In this document: one piece after another, positions 55,875 through 64,000 of the stretch
How positions within the stretch are numbered: the first letter of the stretch is position 1
How the letters are laid out: each line of letters opens with the position of its first letter
Assembly (NCBI GenBank): GCA_016710985.1
Contig: JADJTX010000007.1
Coordinates: 91,672-155,671 of the forward strand
Length of the DNA stretch: 64,000 nucleotides
Source of the DNA: Ignavibacteria bacterium
GTDB taxonomy: Bacteria > Bacteroidota > Ignavibacteria > Tepidaquicellales > Tepidaquicellaceae
Direction: 5' to 3'
The notes under the pieces: model-generated
Told to the model about the DNA's origin: nothing
Seen by the model: the letters and a program-made list of their open reading frames with translations, nothing else
Database searches by the model: none
Translations under genes and position numbers: made by a program

Positions 55875-56090
55875 ATGACACTTAGTAAATTTATAAAAGA
55901 AAAAAGGAAGTCCACAGGTCTTACCCAGCCGGAGCTTGCGGAAAAAGCCGGTGTAGGACTTCGGTTCATTAGGGATCTGGAACAAGGCAAAGAATCCCTT
56001 CGTCTGGATAAAGTAAACCAGGTATTGAAACTTTTTGGCTTTAAGGTCGGAGCAATACCTTTAATAAAAGATGAAAATGAGAAAAGCTGA
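55875..56090 (+). CDS. hipB: HipB-like HTH antitoxin/repressor
   Basis: The 71-residue Xre-type protein reads LTQPELAEKAGVGLRFIRDLEQGKESLRLDKVNQVLKLFGFKVG, a typical HipB helix-turn-helix with the KVN.VL...G end. It should bind the three palindromes just upstream and hold the operon down. Its last 20 bases overlap the next gene. Confidence 0.88.
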   Translation: MTLSKFIKEKRKSTGLTQPELAEKAGVGLRFIRDLEQGKESLRLDKVNQVLKLFGFKVGAIPLIKDENEKS

Positions 56091-56411
56091 AGTAAAAATA
56101 AATGATACTCTTGCGGGTTGGCTTACACAAGATGAAAACGGATATAATTTTACTTACGATAAAAAATATCTTGGAAGCAATAATCCTGAACCGGTAAGTC
56201 TGACTCTGTCATTGCAGGAAGATCCTTTTTTGTCAGTAAAGTTCTGTTTCCATTTTTTGATGGTTTGATACCTGAAGGATGGTTACTGCATATTGCGGAG
56301 AAAAACTGGAAGCTAAATACTCGTGACAGGATGGGTTTGCTGTTGGCTTGTTGCAGAGATTGCATTGGGGCAGTCAGTGTTCATCCTATAGAAGAGGAGG
56401 CTGAAGAATGA
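56071..56411 (+). pseudogene. HipS-like protein (HipA N-terminal subdomain), one frameshift
   Basis: The first frame gives AEVKINDTLAGWLTQDENGYNFTYDKKYL and SLTLSLQEDPF. After a break near 56240 the next frame gives LFPFFDGLIPEGWLLHIAEKNW and RMGLLLACCRDCIGAVSVHP to a stop at 56411. Together these form the small N-terminal HipA domain as a separate protein of about 113 residues. In HipBST systems this subunit (HipS) acts as the antitoxin. It overlaps HipT by 4 bases (ATGA). Confidence 0.82.
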
Positions 56412-57362
56412 AAAGGTGTTTATACTGTTATCAGACACTTGGTGAAAATGAAATAGACTTTCATCCTACATGCAGTAAAAAAATATTTGGACAGTCAGGT
56501 CCACCTGAAATGCCATACACCGAAGCACAAATGGAAGAGCTGGCAAAGCAGGTTGTAAGAAGTCACATAACAGTACCTGGAGTTCAGCCTAAAATATCGT
56601 TAGACCTGTCACCATCGCAAAATAAAAATGAGCCAAAACGTTTTACGATTGTTGGTTTATCAGGAGGATATATTTTAAAACCGCCTACAAAAAATTATCC
56701 GCAATTACCTGAAGTGGAGGATCTGACAATGCATCTGGCGGAGATTGCAAAAATTAAAGTTGTTCCGCACAGTTTGATCCGGCTTCAGTCAGGAAGTCTT
56801 GCTTACATAACTAAGAGAATTGATCGCATTAAAAAAACTAAATTACACATGGAAGATATGTGCCAGCTCACAGAAAGTCTGACTGAGGAGAAGTACAATG
56901 GATCATACGAACAATTAGCTAAAACAATTTCAAAGTTTTCAATGAATCCGGGATTAGATGTTGTGAATTTCTTTGAACAATTAGTTTTTCATACCTCACA
57001 GGAAATGCCGATATGCATTTAAAAAAACTTCTCCCTGATAAAAGTACTAAATACGGATAGTTCAGGCTATGTTCTTTCACCGGCTTATGATATGGTAGCT
57101 ACAGTGCTTGTCAATCCTGCTGATAAAGAAGAATTAGCATTAACACTCAACGGGAAAAAGAAGAAAATAAAACGCAGCGATTTTATTACTGCGTTTAGTA
57201 CTTCAAACCTTGAAACGAAGACAGCAGGAAAATATTTTTAAGAAAATGGAAATTGCAAAAGATAAATGGATGGAATTTATTGAGATAAGTTTTTTGAGTA
57301 AAGAATTCAAAAAAGCATACAAAGATCTTATCCTGGAAAGGCTCTCAGGATTGAAAAATTAA
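56408..57362 (+). pseudogene. HipT-like Ser/Thr kinase toxin, several frameshifts
   Basis: The N-terminus has the Cys-containing leader KRCLYCYQTLGENEIDFHPTC, then VPGVQPKISLDL, GGYILKPP of the ATP site and SLAYITKRIDRI. The catalytic loop GNADMHLKN and the metal motif PAYDMVAT are recovered only by shifting frame near 56985 and 57024, and the C-terminal helices (KDKWMEFIEISFL, LILERLSGL) need another shift near 57230. The restored kinase is about 315 residues. HipT phosphorylates an aminoacyl-tRNA synthetase in characterised systems. Multiple breaks make real inactivation more believable here than elsewhere. Confidence 0.82.
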
Positions 57363-57368
57363 TTCATA

Positions 57369-57461
57369 CTTGCAGGACATTCCTCTATAAAGACAACTGA
57401 GATCTATCTTCATAATTTCCGTCAGGATCTGAATAATTTTGTGTCAGGATTTAAATATTGA
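57369..57461 (+). pseudogene. integrase 3'-end fragment, copy 3
   Basis: Starting 7 bases after the HipT stop, the sequence encodes AGHSSIKTTEIYLHNFRQDL then NNFVSGFKY and the stop codon. It is almost the same as the last 31 residues of the intact integrase at 51840-51932. It is followed by the same small ORF as copy 1. Confidence 0.92.
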
Positions 57462-57492
57462 ATATTAATAACTTTCGGTTTATACTATTAGT

Positions 57493-57784
57493 ATGGAAAA
57501 AATAATAAAACATAACGGCAAGACATATTATCACGCCTCGAAATACCGGGAAGAAAAAATATTTCTTATCAGCAAATGAATAATTTACTTCATGGAAAAA
57601 GTACAAGAAAAGGTATGTGAAGAAAACGAAAGATGATGATACATCTAGTGAAGGGAAGAAAGTGGAATATAATTATATAGCTGCTCCGAAGTTTAAGAAA
57701 GGCACGGATTATATTGTCAGAGGTGGGTTTATTTATATTTCGGAGGAATTGTTTTCGAAAAAAAGTAATTTTTGTTATCACTAA
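57493..57784 (+). pseudogene. small conserved ORF, copy 2, with internal insertion
   Basis: The start MEKIIKHNGKTYYHASKYREEK matches copy 1 at 51962. About 45 extra bases then intervene, after which RYVKKTKDDDTSSEGKKVEY, NYIAAPKFKKGTDYIVRG and GFIYISEELF follow in another frame. The insertion broke the gene. Confidence 0.6.
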
Positions 57785-57852
57785 CTTTTCCACTAATGAG
57801 TTTACTAAATGAGTTTCAATAAAATGATAGAATCCTTGGTAGTATTCAATTT

Positions 57853-57946
57853 ATTCAAATGATCTAGTATCATTTGAATATAGAGGTTTTTAAAGCATGA
57901 AAATAAGATGTTATTCATATTAATCAAATGATCGCATATCATTTGA
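57853..57946. promoter_or_regulatory. two copies of a TCAAATGAT-N5-ATCATTTGA palindrome
   Basis: Palindromes at 57853-57879 (ATTCAAATGAT ... ATCATTTGAAT) and 57924-57946 (TCAAATGAT ... ATCATTTGA) have 9-11 bp arms, 69-71 bases apart. They resemble paired operators, but the 480-base region (57785-58267) holds no supported gene. Confidence 0.5.
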
Positions 57947-58267
57947 AGATTGTTGTACTTAAAAATCCAATTTTGCTCAACCAGAATAATTGTTTTGAAA
58001 TAATTTTAAAAGCGATTGTCTTTTAATTGCCAAAGGCCTTTTCATTTTTTCTGTTAAATAAAAGAGATTTTGAAAAAAGATCTCACATCCATAAACTACC
58101 TTTACATGTCTTACTTTTGGATCTCCATTGAGCAAAAGAGGAAATAAAAAATGAAAGAGAAACTTTCAAAGAATAAAATAGAAAACTTTACATGATTCTT
58201 AAAAAAGAGCATTTCACTTGATTCTCCTACCACAAATCGAACCGAATTAAGAACATTTGTTCATCCA

Positions 58268-59594
58268 GTTGCGTCATAATTAAATGTTACCGTAGCAGTA
58301 GTAATCTTTTCTTTTCTTTTTTGCTACTTTTTTCTTTTCTTTTGTTAACATTGTTAGTAATGTTAATATCTTTAAATTAAATTTTAGTTTACAGACAATT
58401 TTAATATCAAACTTATTTTCTTTTCAATGGTTGATTGAAGCTTAAATGGATCTAAACTATTTAAAATTCTTAATAACTCTAATTTTTTATCATTATCAAT
58501 TTCCTTTGATTCAAACAATCTTTGAAAAGGAGTTTTAGCTTTGTCATACTTCTTTTTGATTTTTGAACCCATTCTTTCTTTTGATATTAATTTCACAGAC
58601 GGCAGAAAGTAATTTAAAAAATAATTTAATTCGTTTCGATAAAGATCATTTAACAACTCCAATTGTTCCGGATTGTTCAACCTGTCATAACCTATGTATT
58701 GCCTTACTACTGTCCAGTTCTTTTCTTCGATATGTGCATTATCATTTTTATTATATGCCCTTGATCTAGTGTAGTTTACCGGCATTTTTCTGTGTTTAAA
58801 ATATTTTAATAATCTGTAATTCATAAACTCCTTTCCGTTGTCACTATCAATCCCAAGTATTTTAAATGGCAATGTTAGTTCTATTTCTCTTATTGCTTTA
58901 AAAGTATTAACTTCGCCTTTACCCCATACTGCCCTCTGTGATGTCCATCCAGTCGCTATATCCACTACATCCAGAGTGTTAATATATTCTCCTGCTACAC
59001 TGGTTCCGCAATGAGCTACCAGATCCATTTCAATAAACCCAGGACGATTCTCATCCCATTGGTTTGTCTTTATTGGAATCAATTCCCGTATTATTGATCC
59101 CGGACGTGTTGTACATAACCCGCGCTTTGTATATTTACCTCTGAATTTTGAAAGTATTCTGTCTATAGTTGATGCTGATATTGCCCTTAGCAGATCTTCA
59201 TCTTTTTTGCTTAATGCTAAAACATTTTTTTTATAACCTGTAAGCCAGATTGGTATCGCTGCTTTCAATCTATCCGAACATATCAGATTTGATTTTTTCC
59301 AAATGGTCTTTAAAAAACTTATTACTCCCGCCGTATGATATTTCTTTTTCCGACCAGGCCTTTTTACTTGCTTACTAATTTCAGGCAATGGAGATTGATT
59401 CAATAACTTGATTGCATACTTTCTATGATAACTGCATACAGAACAAAACTCATCTAATATCTTTATCTTCTCCTCTTTGCCTGCTTCGCTATATCTCCCA
59501 CTAATCTCATGAAGATATTCTCTTTTTGATTTCTTACTCATAATTTTTACCGTTTTATACTATAAAACTACGGTAACATTAATTATGAGGCAAC
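58268..59594. mobile_element. insertion sequence with DDE transposase
   Basis: The left end GTTGCGTCATAATTAAATG (continuing TTACCGTAG, 58268-58295) and the right end CTACGGTAACATTAATTATG (continuing AGGCAAC, 59568-59594) are inverted repeats of about 27 bases with a few differences. A second right-end-like copy lies at 59617-59639, so the true end may be there. No convincing target duplication was seen. Confidence 0.8.
58384..59541 (-). CDS. DDE (integrase-core) transposase
   Basis: The 385-residue protein is intact. The N-terminal part has a helical DNA-binding region (ILDEFCSVCSYHRKYAIKLL) and a basic GRKKKYH segment. The catalytic triad lies in PGFIEMDLVAHCG (Asp), ILGIDSDNGKEFMN (Asp) and KNDNAHIEEKNW (Glu). 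The family seems to be an ISNCY-like group of integrase-core transposases; I am less sure of the exact ISfinder family. Its open frame contrasts with the decayed genes on both sides, so insertion was recent. Confidence 0.88.
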   Translation of the reverse strand: MSKKSKREYLHEISGRYSEAGKEEKIKILDEFCSVCSYHRKYAIKLLNQSPLPEISKQVKRPGRKKKYHTAGVISFLKTIWKKSNLICSDRLKAAIPIWLTGYKKNVLALSKKDEDLLRAISASTIDRILSKFRGKYTKRGLCTTRPGSIIRELIPIKTNQWDENRPGFIEMDLVAHCGTSVAGEYINTLDVVDIATGWTSQRAVWGKGEVNTFKAIREIELTLPFKILGIDSDNGKEFMNYRLLKYFKHRKMPVNYTRSRAYNKNDNAHIEEKNWTVVRQYIGYDRLNNPEQLELLNDLYRNELNYFLNYFLPSVKLISKERMGSKIKKKYDKAKTPFQRLFESKEIDNDKKLELLRILNSLDPFKLQSTIEKKISLILKLSVN

Positions 59595-59879
59595 GACCTG
59601 TTTTTTAATAACCCAGGGTAACATTAATTGTGAGGCAATGCGTCATTACTAGAAATAACAACTTATAGCTTGTTATTTATTTTGAAAAGATTTAAGTTTC
59701 ATAGTTAGAAGGAACAGATAGTGAAAACAAAAAGAACATTAGACTTTTTATCATTTCAGCCCCGTTGCATCTTAAGAATATTTATCATTTATCCTTTACC
59801 TTATATTAATTTTAATATAAAAATAAATTTCTTACAATTAACTTTTCAACTTTATCAGATGACAAATAATTTTTTTTTC

Positions 59880-61720
59880 TTACCTGGATACTGCTTTAAG
59901 AATAATTCATGTAAATGTTGAAATAAAAGAGGAGTCTGAAGCTATAGAGCAATACAAATTATTTATTAAAAATATTTCAACACATAGGGAAGTATATCAA
60001 AATTTCAACTCGATTTTTACATCAAAACAATTGGCTAAAGGTAATATTGACGTATTTCTTCATCATGAGATTCATCATTACTGGCAAACATTTTTTTTAT
60101 CCATACTTATATTTTATTTCGTGGTGTGAATTACAAACTTTATTTGCATTTTTTATTGACCTCAAAAAAATGAAGCTCAAATTATTGAACTGAAAAATAT
60201 TGCTTTAAAACCCCTTGCTCTAGACAATATTTTTTTACCAGTCGCAAATTCCATCTATTTTGGAAAGATGATTTGCTGGGAGTCTTAGCTCTCAAAGAAA
60301 ATAATTATGTATCAACTAATGAATTATTCTGTTCAAATGATTTTATTGAAGATGCAACTTCAATTTTTCAGTATAAGGTATCTGATGAAAATCCTTCAGC
60401 TCAAGGGTATTTTGAATGGACTCAAAACCCCAAAATAAATCTTATAAAAGATTTTATCGTTTATTATCATCAAAAGTTGGAATCTTTGCTGCTTATAATT
60501 TCTTGCCAGCACTTGTACAGGCAGCTTTTTTAGTACAGAACCGGCGATTGCATTTCCGGGATTAGTCAATTTTCTGACCGATTCAATCTTTGGAATGAAT
60601 AAGTAGACTACGAAATGTTTAGTTTATTAAAATCAATTTTAAAAGAAAATATAGGAATTAAAAAAATTTGAAATTACCAAGTTCAATTTCTAATCGTGAA
60701 ATTCCATTTACATATATCGATGATGATTTTATAATGAAATAATTTTATTATCCGCGAATCAGAGATTACATTATCATATGTCATATCATGCCTCTAAATA
60801 CTTAAATGAATTGAAGAATGATAAAGATATTGAATTGTCAATTTTAAGAGCAACTAAAATGGATTATAGTTATTTAGTGGAAAATTTTTATCCCATCGCG
60901 GTTTTTTACAATTTTTCTTAACATCAAGGCAAGAAACAATTTAATGATAATTAATCCCGAGTTTGCTGTAAAAACCTATAGCGTAGATGAATTCAAAATA
61001 GACTATGAGCAGCACATAAACGAATTCATGACACTAAACGAAACCGCTTTAAGCTTACTCACGCCGTTAAATAATTTTACTTCTAATTTTTGTCCTCATA
61101 ATGATTGTCAATATTACAAATTAAATATTTGCAGAAAATGGATTCTATTCCTGAAATAAAGGAAGATTGTACATTCCCAGTTTGGTTTTCCACATACACT
61201 AAATTTCAAATAAATCCTTTGAATTTTACACTTGAACGTCTTTCCGATGATTTATGGAAAAAGAAAAAGAATTATACGATAAGAAAACAGAAGCTAATAG
61301 AGAAAAATTTAGATTTAAATATCTTGTAAAAGATTCAGTTGTTGAATTGTATCTTAGAATTGAAAATTTAGATCTTTTTAAAGAAAATGATTTTATTGAA
61401 TTAATTGAAATTTTAAATAAGAAGCATGGATTTACTACAAAGAATTTATTTAATTCAATTGTAATTATTTTCGAGAATGATGTTAGTAAAGATGCTCGTG
61501 AGGTGTTTGAAATACCAGAAATAAGAACTTGGTTGTTAGAATTAAGAAATAAAATCCCACATATATTATATTTTCTTAAATTTGATAGTGAATACAAGCA
61601 ATTCTATTACATTTTACCAATTTTGTTTGATAAATTGAAATTGATAGGCAGAAGACATATTCCATGCATTTTGTTTCAACAGAAGAATTGAAATTCATTT
61701 TAATTAATGAAGTAACTAAC
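59880..61720 (+). pseudogene. decayed gene(s) with HExxH-like motif and Cys-rich segment, function unknown
   Basis: Fragments in all three frames follow one another: DTALRIIHVNVEIKEESEA, GNIDVFLHHEIHHYWQTFF, SWCELQTLFAFFIDLKK (59880-60180); LGVLALKENNYVSTNELFCS (60273-60533); FCPHNDCQYYKLNICRKW and IKEDCTFPVWFSTYTKF (60944-61210); and LVKDSVVELYLRIENLDLF with KKHGFTTKNLFNSIVIIFE (61254-61691). HEIHH fits the HExxH zinc-protease pattern, and the two Cys clusters could bind metal or iron-sulfur. It reads as one or two large genes destroyed by many indels. I do not recognise the family. Confidence 0.45.
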
Positions 61721-61839
61721 TGGAAAAAAGTTTTGGAAAAAAATAATCTTAGGTTTTCTCTTAGATCAATACTCTAAAATATTCATTATGAATATCTTAA
61801 CCTTATTTAATCATAAATTTTAATAATTAAAACACATGA

Positions 61840-62200
61840 AAATAAACGAAATAAAATTTGAGTTGGATAATCCAGAAGAAACTAAATGACCTACATCATT
61901 CCTTTATAGAAAAGATCCTAATCTTTTAATTGATGAGAACACAGAATGACTCCTGGATTTAATAGAGAACCTATCGCAGTTGCCTTAATAATAGCTTTAG
62001 GAGGTCCTGTTATAATAGAGACCATTCAATTATTTATTAAAGAGTATTTTGAGACCAAAAGAACAGGACTGGAGTTATCCACTCAATCGAGTAAAAACGA
62101 ACAAGTTCACAAAGAAAACCTTCTCAAGATAAGTTTAAGAAGTAAATCTGGATGGGAAACAAAGTCAGGTGAAGAATTCATTAAAATGGATTTAAAATAA
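61840..62200 (+). pseudogene. small membrane-associated protein, possible effector-associated component, disrupted
   Basis: A frame starting at ATG 61840 (KINEIKFELDNPEETK) meets two TGA codons. An overlapping frame from 61946 encodes AVALIIALGGPVIIETIQLFIKEYFE and a polar tail ending SGEEFIKMDLK. One hydrophobic helix followed by a short beta-rich tail resembles the small 'effector-associated constant component' proteins of counter-invasion systems, but the resemblance is weak. Confidence 0.3.
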
Positions 62201-62306
62201 ATATGCTCGATCTTAACAACGTGAATCGTAACAATTCTTTGGTGTAGATAACCTTTCACTTCTAAGGATCAAGAATATATTTCCTAATATTAATAAATTA
62301 ATGAAT

Positions 62307-62465
62307 TTACCGTCGCTTTAAATCATTACTTTTAACATGTGAATAAATCATTGTGTTCGTGATTGATTTATGACCTGCAATTTCCTTAACAATATTCAAG
62401 GGGACATTATTTTTTTTTAATCTGTAATTGAACTATGACGGAGAATGAAATTTAAAATCATTACT
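62307..62465 (-). pseudogene. relic of a second tyrosine recombinase (C-terminus)
   Basis: On the minus strand the sequence reads RHSSIT, then NNVPLNIVKEIAGHKSITNT, MIYSHVKSNDLKRR and a stop at 62307. This is the HxxR-to-Tyr end of a recombinase distinct from the one at 50889. Upstream sequence (62466-62600) is too decayed to follow. Confidence 0.65.
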
Positions 62466-63129
62466 CAAATATAATTTCTTTAGAATCCTTTTGTCGCTTC
62501 AATTTTAGTTTAGGTTGCAGCTTCTTACGGTCATTTTGTTAGTGAGTGGATTTACAAAATAGAGATAATACTTTTTATACTTGTTTGCGTTTGAGAGAAA
62601 CATAATGAAACTCCTTCGATACCTCCAAGAAAGATCAATCGAAGGATTAGAAATTTCACTAATGAGTACACTAATGAGATCAATAAATCATTTGAAATTT
62701 GAGCAAAATCAAATAGAAACCAAATGACTCTTAATCATTAGTTCGCAGTTTGCTTATTCATCCAATTAGACAGAGTCCTTTCAAATTAAATTATCTATCC
62801 TGTCACGGGGACTGCAGATTAATATTTCATAATCTTTACGTCAAACTCACCTTAATTATAATCGAAGATTCCGGAAAAAATCTTACGATAATTTAGAGTG
62901 TATTGTATCCAATACTGTTTTCATTGGTAATTATGATCTAACATTGTCATCCAATAGTGTGTCCTTACATTGGTACCAGATACATAATATTTTTATCCTG
63001 ACTTAGATATTGCCATTTTATATCAGATATGAATAATTCGACAAAACATTATAAGTATTCTCTCAAGTGACTGAGTAATAGTAATTGTATGGGAGCTGGA
63101 ACAGCCATCGGAAGTAGCATTGGCTCTAA
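62466..63129. other. decayed sequence, no gene seen
   Basis: No supported reading frame. The stretch contains ACTAATGAGT repeated near 62655-62680, resembling a similar pair near 57790-57812, and the first copy of a diverged direct repeat (62921-62984). Confidence 0.4.
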
Positions 63130-63990
63130 CACGTGACTTCATTCGATCGATTAAGGCAGGTTCTTTTCATTCAGGGTATTAACATAAGTCAAGTAGTAAC
63201 AAGTCATGTCCAGTCGTCTGGTCAATTCTCCTCCATATCGCTTTGCCATTTCTTTATAGTTTTATTTGATAGCTCATTATCTATTAGTCTCCCCAACTTT
63301 CATATGCTGCAAGATGTTTTTCAGCCCATTCATCAGCATTTTCTAAACCCTTTGTATGAAGTTCAGCTAATCTGTCAAATCCTCATCCTTACTATCCGGT
63401 AATCTTTCTTTAAGCAATTCAAGATATTCCGGATCTTTCAAATAAATTATACTACATTAACATGTTCTTCCTTCTTTTTATCCCAGTCTTCTTTAGTTTT
63501 CCGGTCTTCAAAATAAATGTTTATGCCGTAATTCTCATGTTAATAAGATATTTGCAATTATATCTTTAAGTTCTAAACCTTCTGTTTTCATCAGCCATTT
63601 CTTGAACTCGTTTTCACCATTTACTCCTGGTATTTCATAACAACCGTTCCTTAAACTCCTGAGAGTTCCAAACATAACGGTTAACGCTACATTGTCAGAT
63701 ACAATTTGACTAATGCCTGAGAACCAGTCATAGATTATATCCAAAGGCGTATTTGGTTTTTCCATTTTTTTTTTCTCGCAATATAACTTTCCAAAGTCGT
63801 TCTTTAAATTCAAAGTTTCATTTGTAATGTGTAAAAACGGACTCTTCTGCGTTCGGATGTTACATTGTCAACTCACGTAACATTGCAGGTGATGACCATA
63901 CCGCCGGAGACAGTTACCCAAAGATCATTGGTAATTATGACTCAATATTTGTCAGCCAATGGTGTGGACTAACATTAGTAATGAGGACCT
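62921..63990. repeat. diverged direct repeat pair flanking the last kilobase
   Basis: TCATTGGTAATTATGA at 62921 and 63925 are identical and remain alignable for about 60 bases (CATTGTCATCCAATAGTGTG versus ATTTGTCAGCCAATGGTGTG). They could be remnants of mobile-element ends. Confidence 0.5.
63130..63813 (-). pseudogene. decayed minus-strand gene, unknown family
   Basis: The first frame (63813-63535) reads NTPLDIIYDWFSGISQIVSD, NVALTVMFGTLRSLRNGCYE and GENEFKKWLMKTEGLELKDI. After several indels further fragments appear downstream: DRLAELHTKGLENADEWAEK and KTIKKWQSDMEENW. All lie on the same strand and seem to belong to one gene. I do not recognise it. Confidence 0.4.
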
Positions 63991-64000
63991 GACATTTTAC

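Noticed and set aside
63133..63402. Plus-strand open frame near the right edge
   Set aside because: It has no family features, and the opposite strand carries fragments (GLENADEWAEK, KKWQSDMEENW) that look more protein-like.
50600..64000. Duplicate of the tRNA-Phe 3' end (attR)
   Set aside because: I scanned for the GTTCAACTCCGGCCTG core and found it only in the tRNA itself; the other end may be outside the window.

Overview
The window reads as chromosome from a free-living, AT-rich bacterium of the Bacteroidota/Chlorobiota/Ignavibacteriota neighbourhood. Supporting signs are a cytochrome bd oxidase without a preceding ribosome-binding-rich leader, many TTG starts, surface proteins with Omp85/SprA-like features, HipBST and 'mobile mystery' genes of the type common in that superphylum, and long simple-repeat arrays in the intergenic space. 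The phylum is inferred from gene content, not proven.

Layout. 1-9 kb: mostly minus-strand housekeeping and surface genes (a broken surface protein, GNAT acetyltransferase, vWA lipoprotein-like membrane protein, beta-propeller protein, threonylcarbamoyl-AMP synthase, tRNA-Asp, MsrA, an EEP-family hydrolase). 9-16.7 kb: cydAB, an MFS exporter, a DUF971 protein, RNase G and a frameshifted rho. 17-25.4 kb: a GT-C membrane glycosyltransferase with TPRs, MltG, an ABC-2-like membrane protein, UbiX, and a 959-residue protease/propeller/Omp85 chimera. 25.8-32 kb: a guanine-deaminase-like enzyme, glutamine synthetase with an Lrp/AsnC regulator, a decayed VapBC pair, and LivH/LivK of a branched-chain amino-acid transporter. 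32.1-35 kb: a ubiquitin-like protein, an E1-like enzyme and a membrane RING-finger protein in a row, the most interesting chromosomal locus here. 35-39 kb: a four-helix-bundle protein, MenA-like prenyltransferase and two repeat-rich broken genes. 39.3-50.5 kb: a tight plus-strand cluster (nucleotidyltransferase, two B12-type radical SAM enzymes, two methyltransferases, GT87- and GT9-type glycosyltransferases, a flippase and an amidohydrolase) that looks like an uncharacterised surface glycan or lipid pathway.

From tRNA-Phe at 50.6 kb to the end lies an accessory island. An intact tyrosine recombinase is followed by three toxin-antitoxin modules (mobile mystery A/B with a Fic domain, AbiE, HipBST). 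Two further partial copies of the recombinase 3' end sit exactly between and after the modules, so the island looks built by repeated accretion at the recombinase tail. Beyond them are an IS element with a DDE transposase and a graveyard of decayed genes.

Two global features stand out. First, tandem arrays of unrelated heptamers (AATACTC, CATTGTT, AACTTTT, AAATTAC, GGGATTT and others) fill many intergenic gaps in the first 35 kb, often running into gene ends and supplying start regions or stop codons; they are absent from the island. Second, many genes, including rho, are broken by single-base indels in homopolymers, and tRNA-Phe appears one base short. That pattern fits uncorrected long-read errors, so the pseudogene calls below are provisional.
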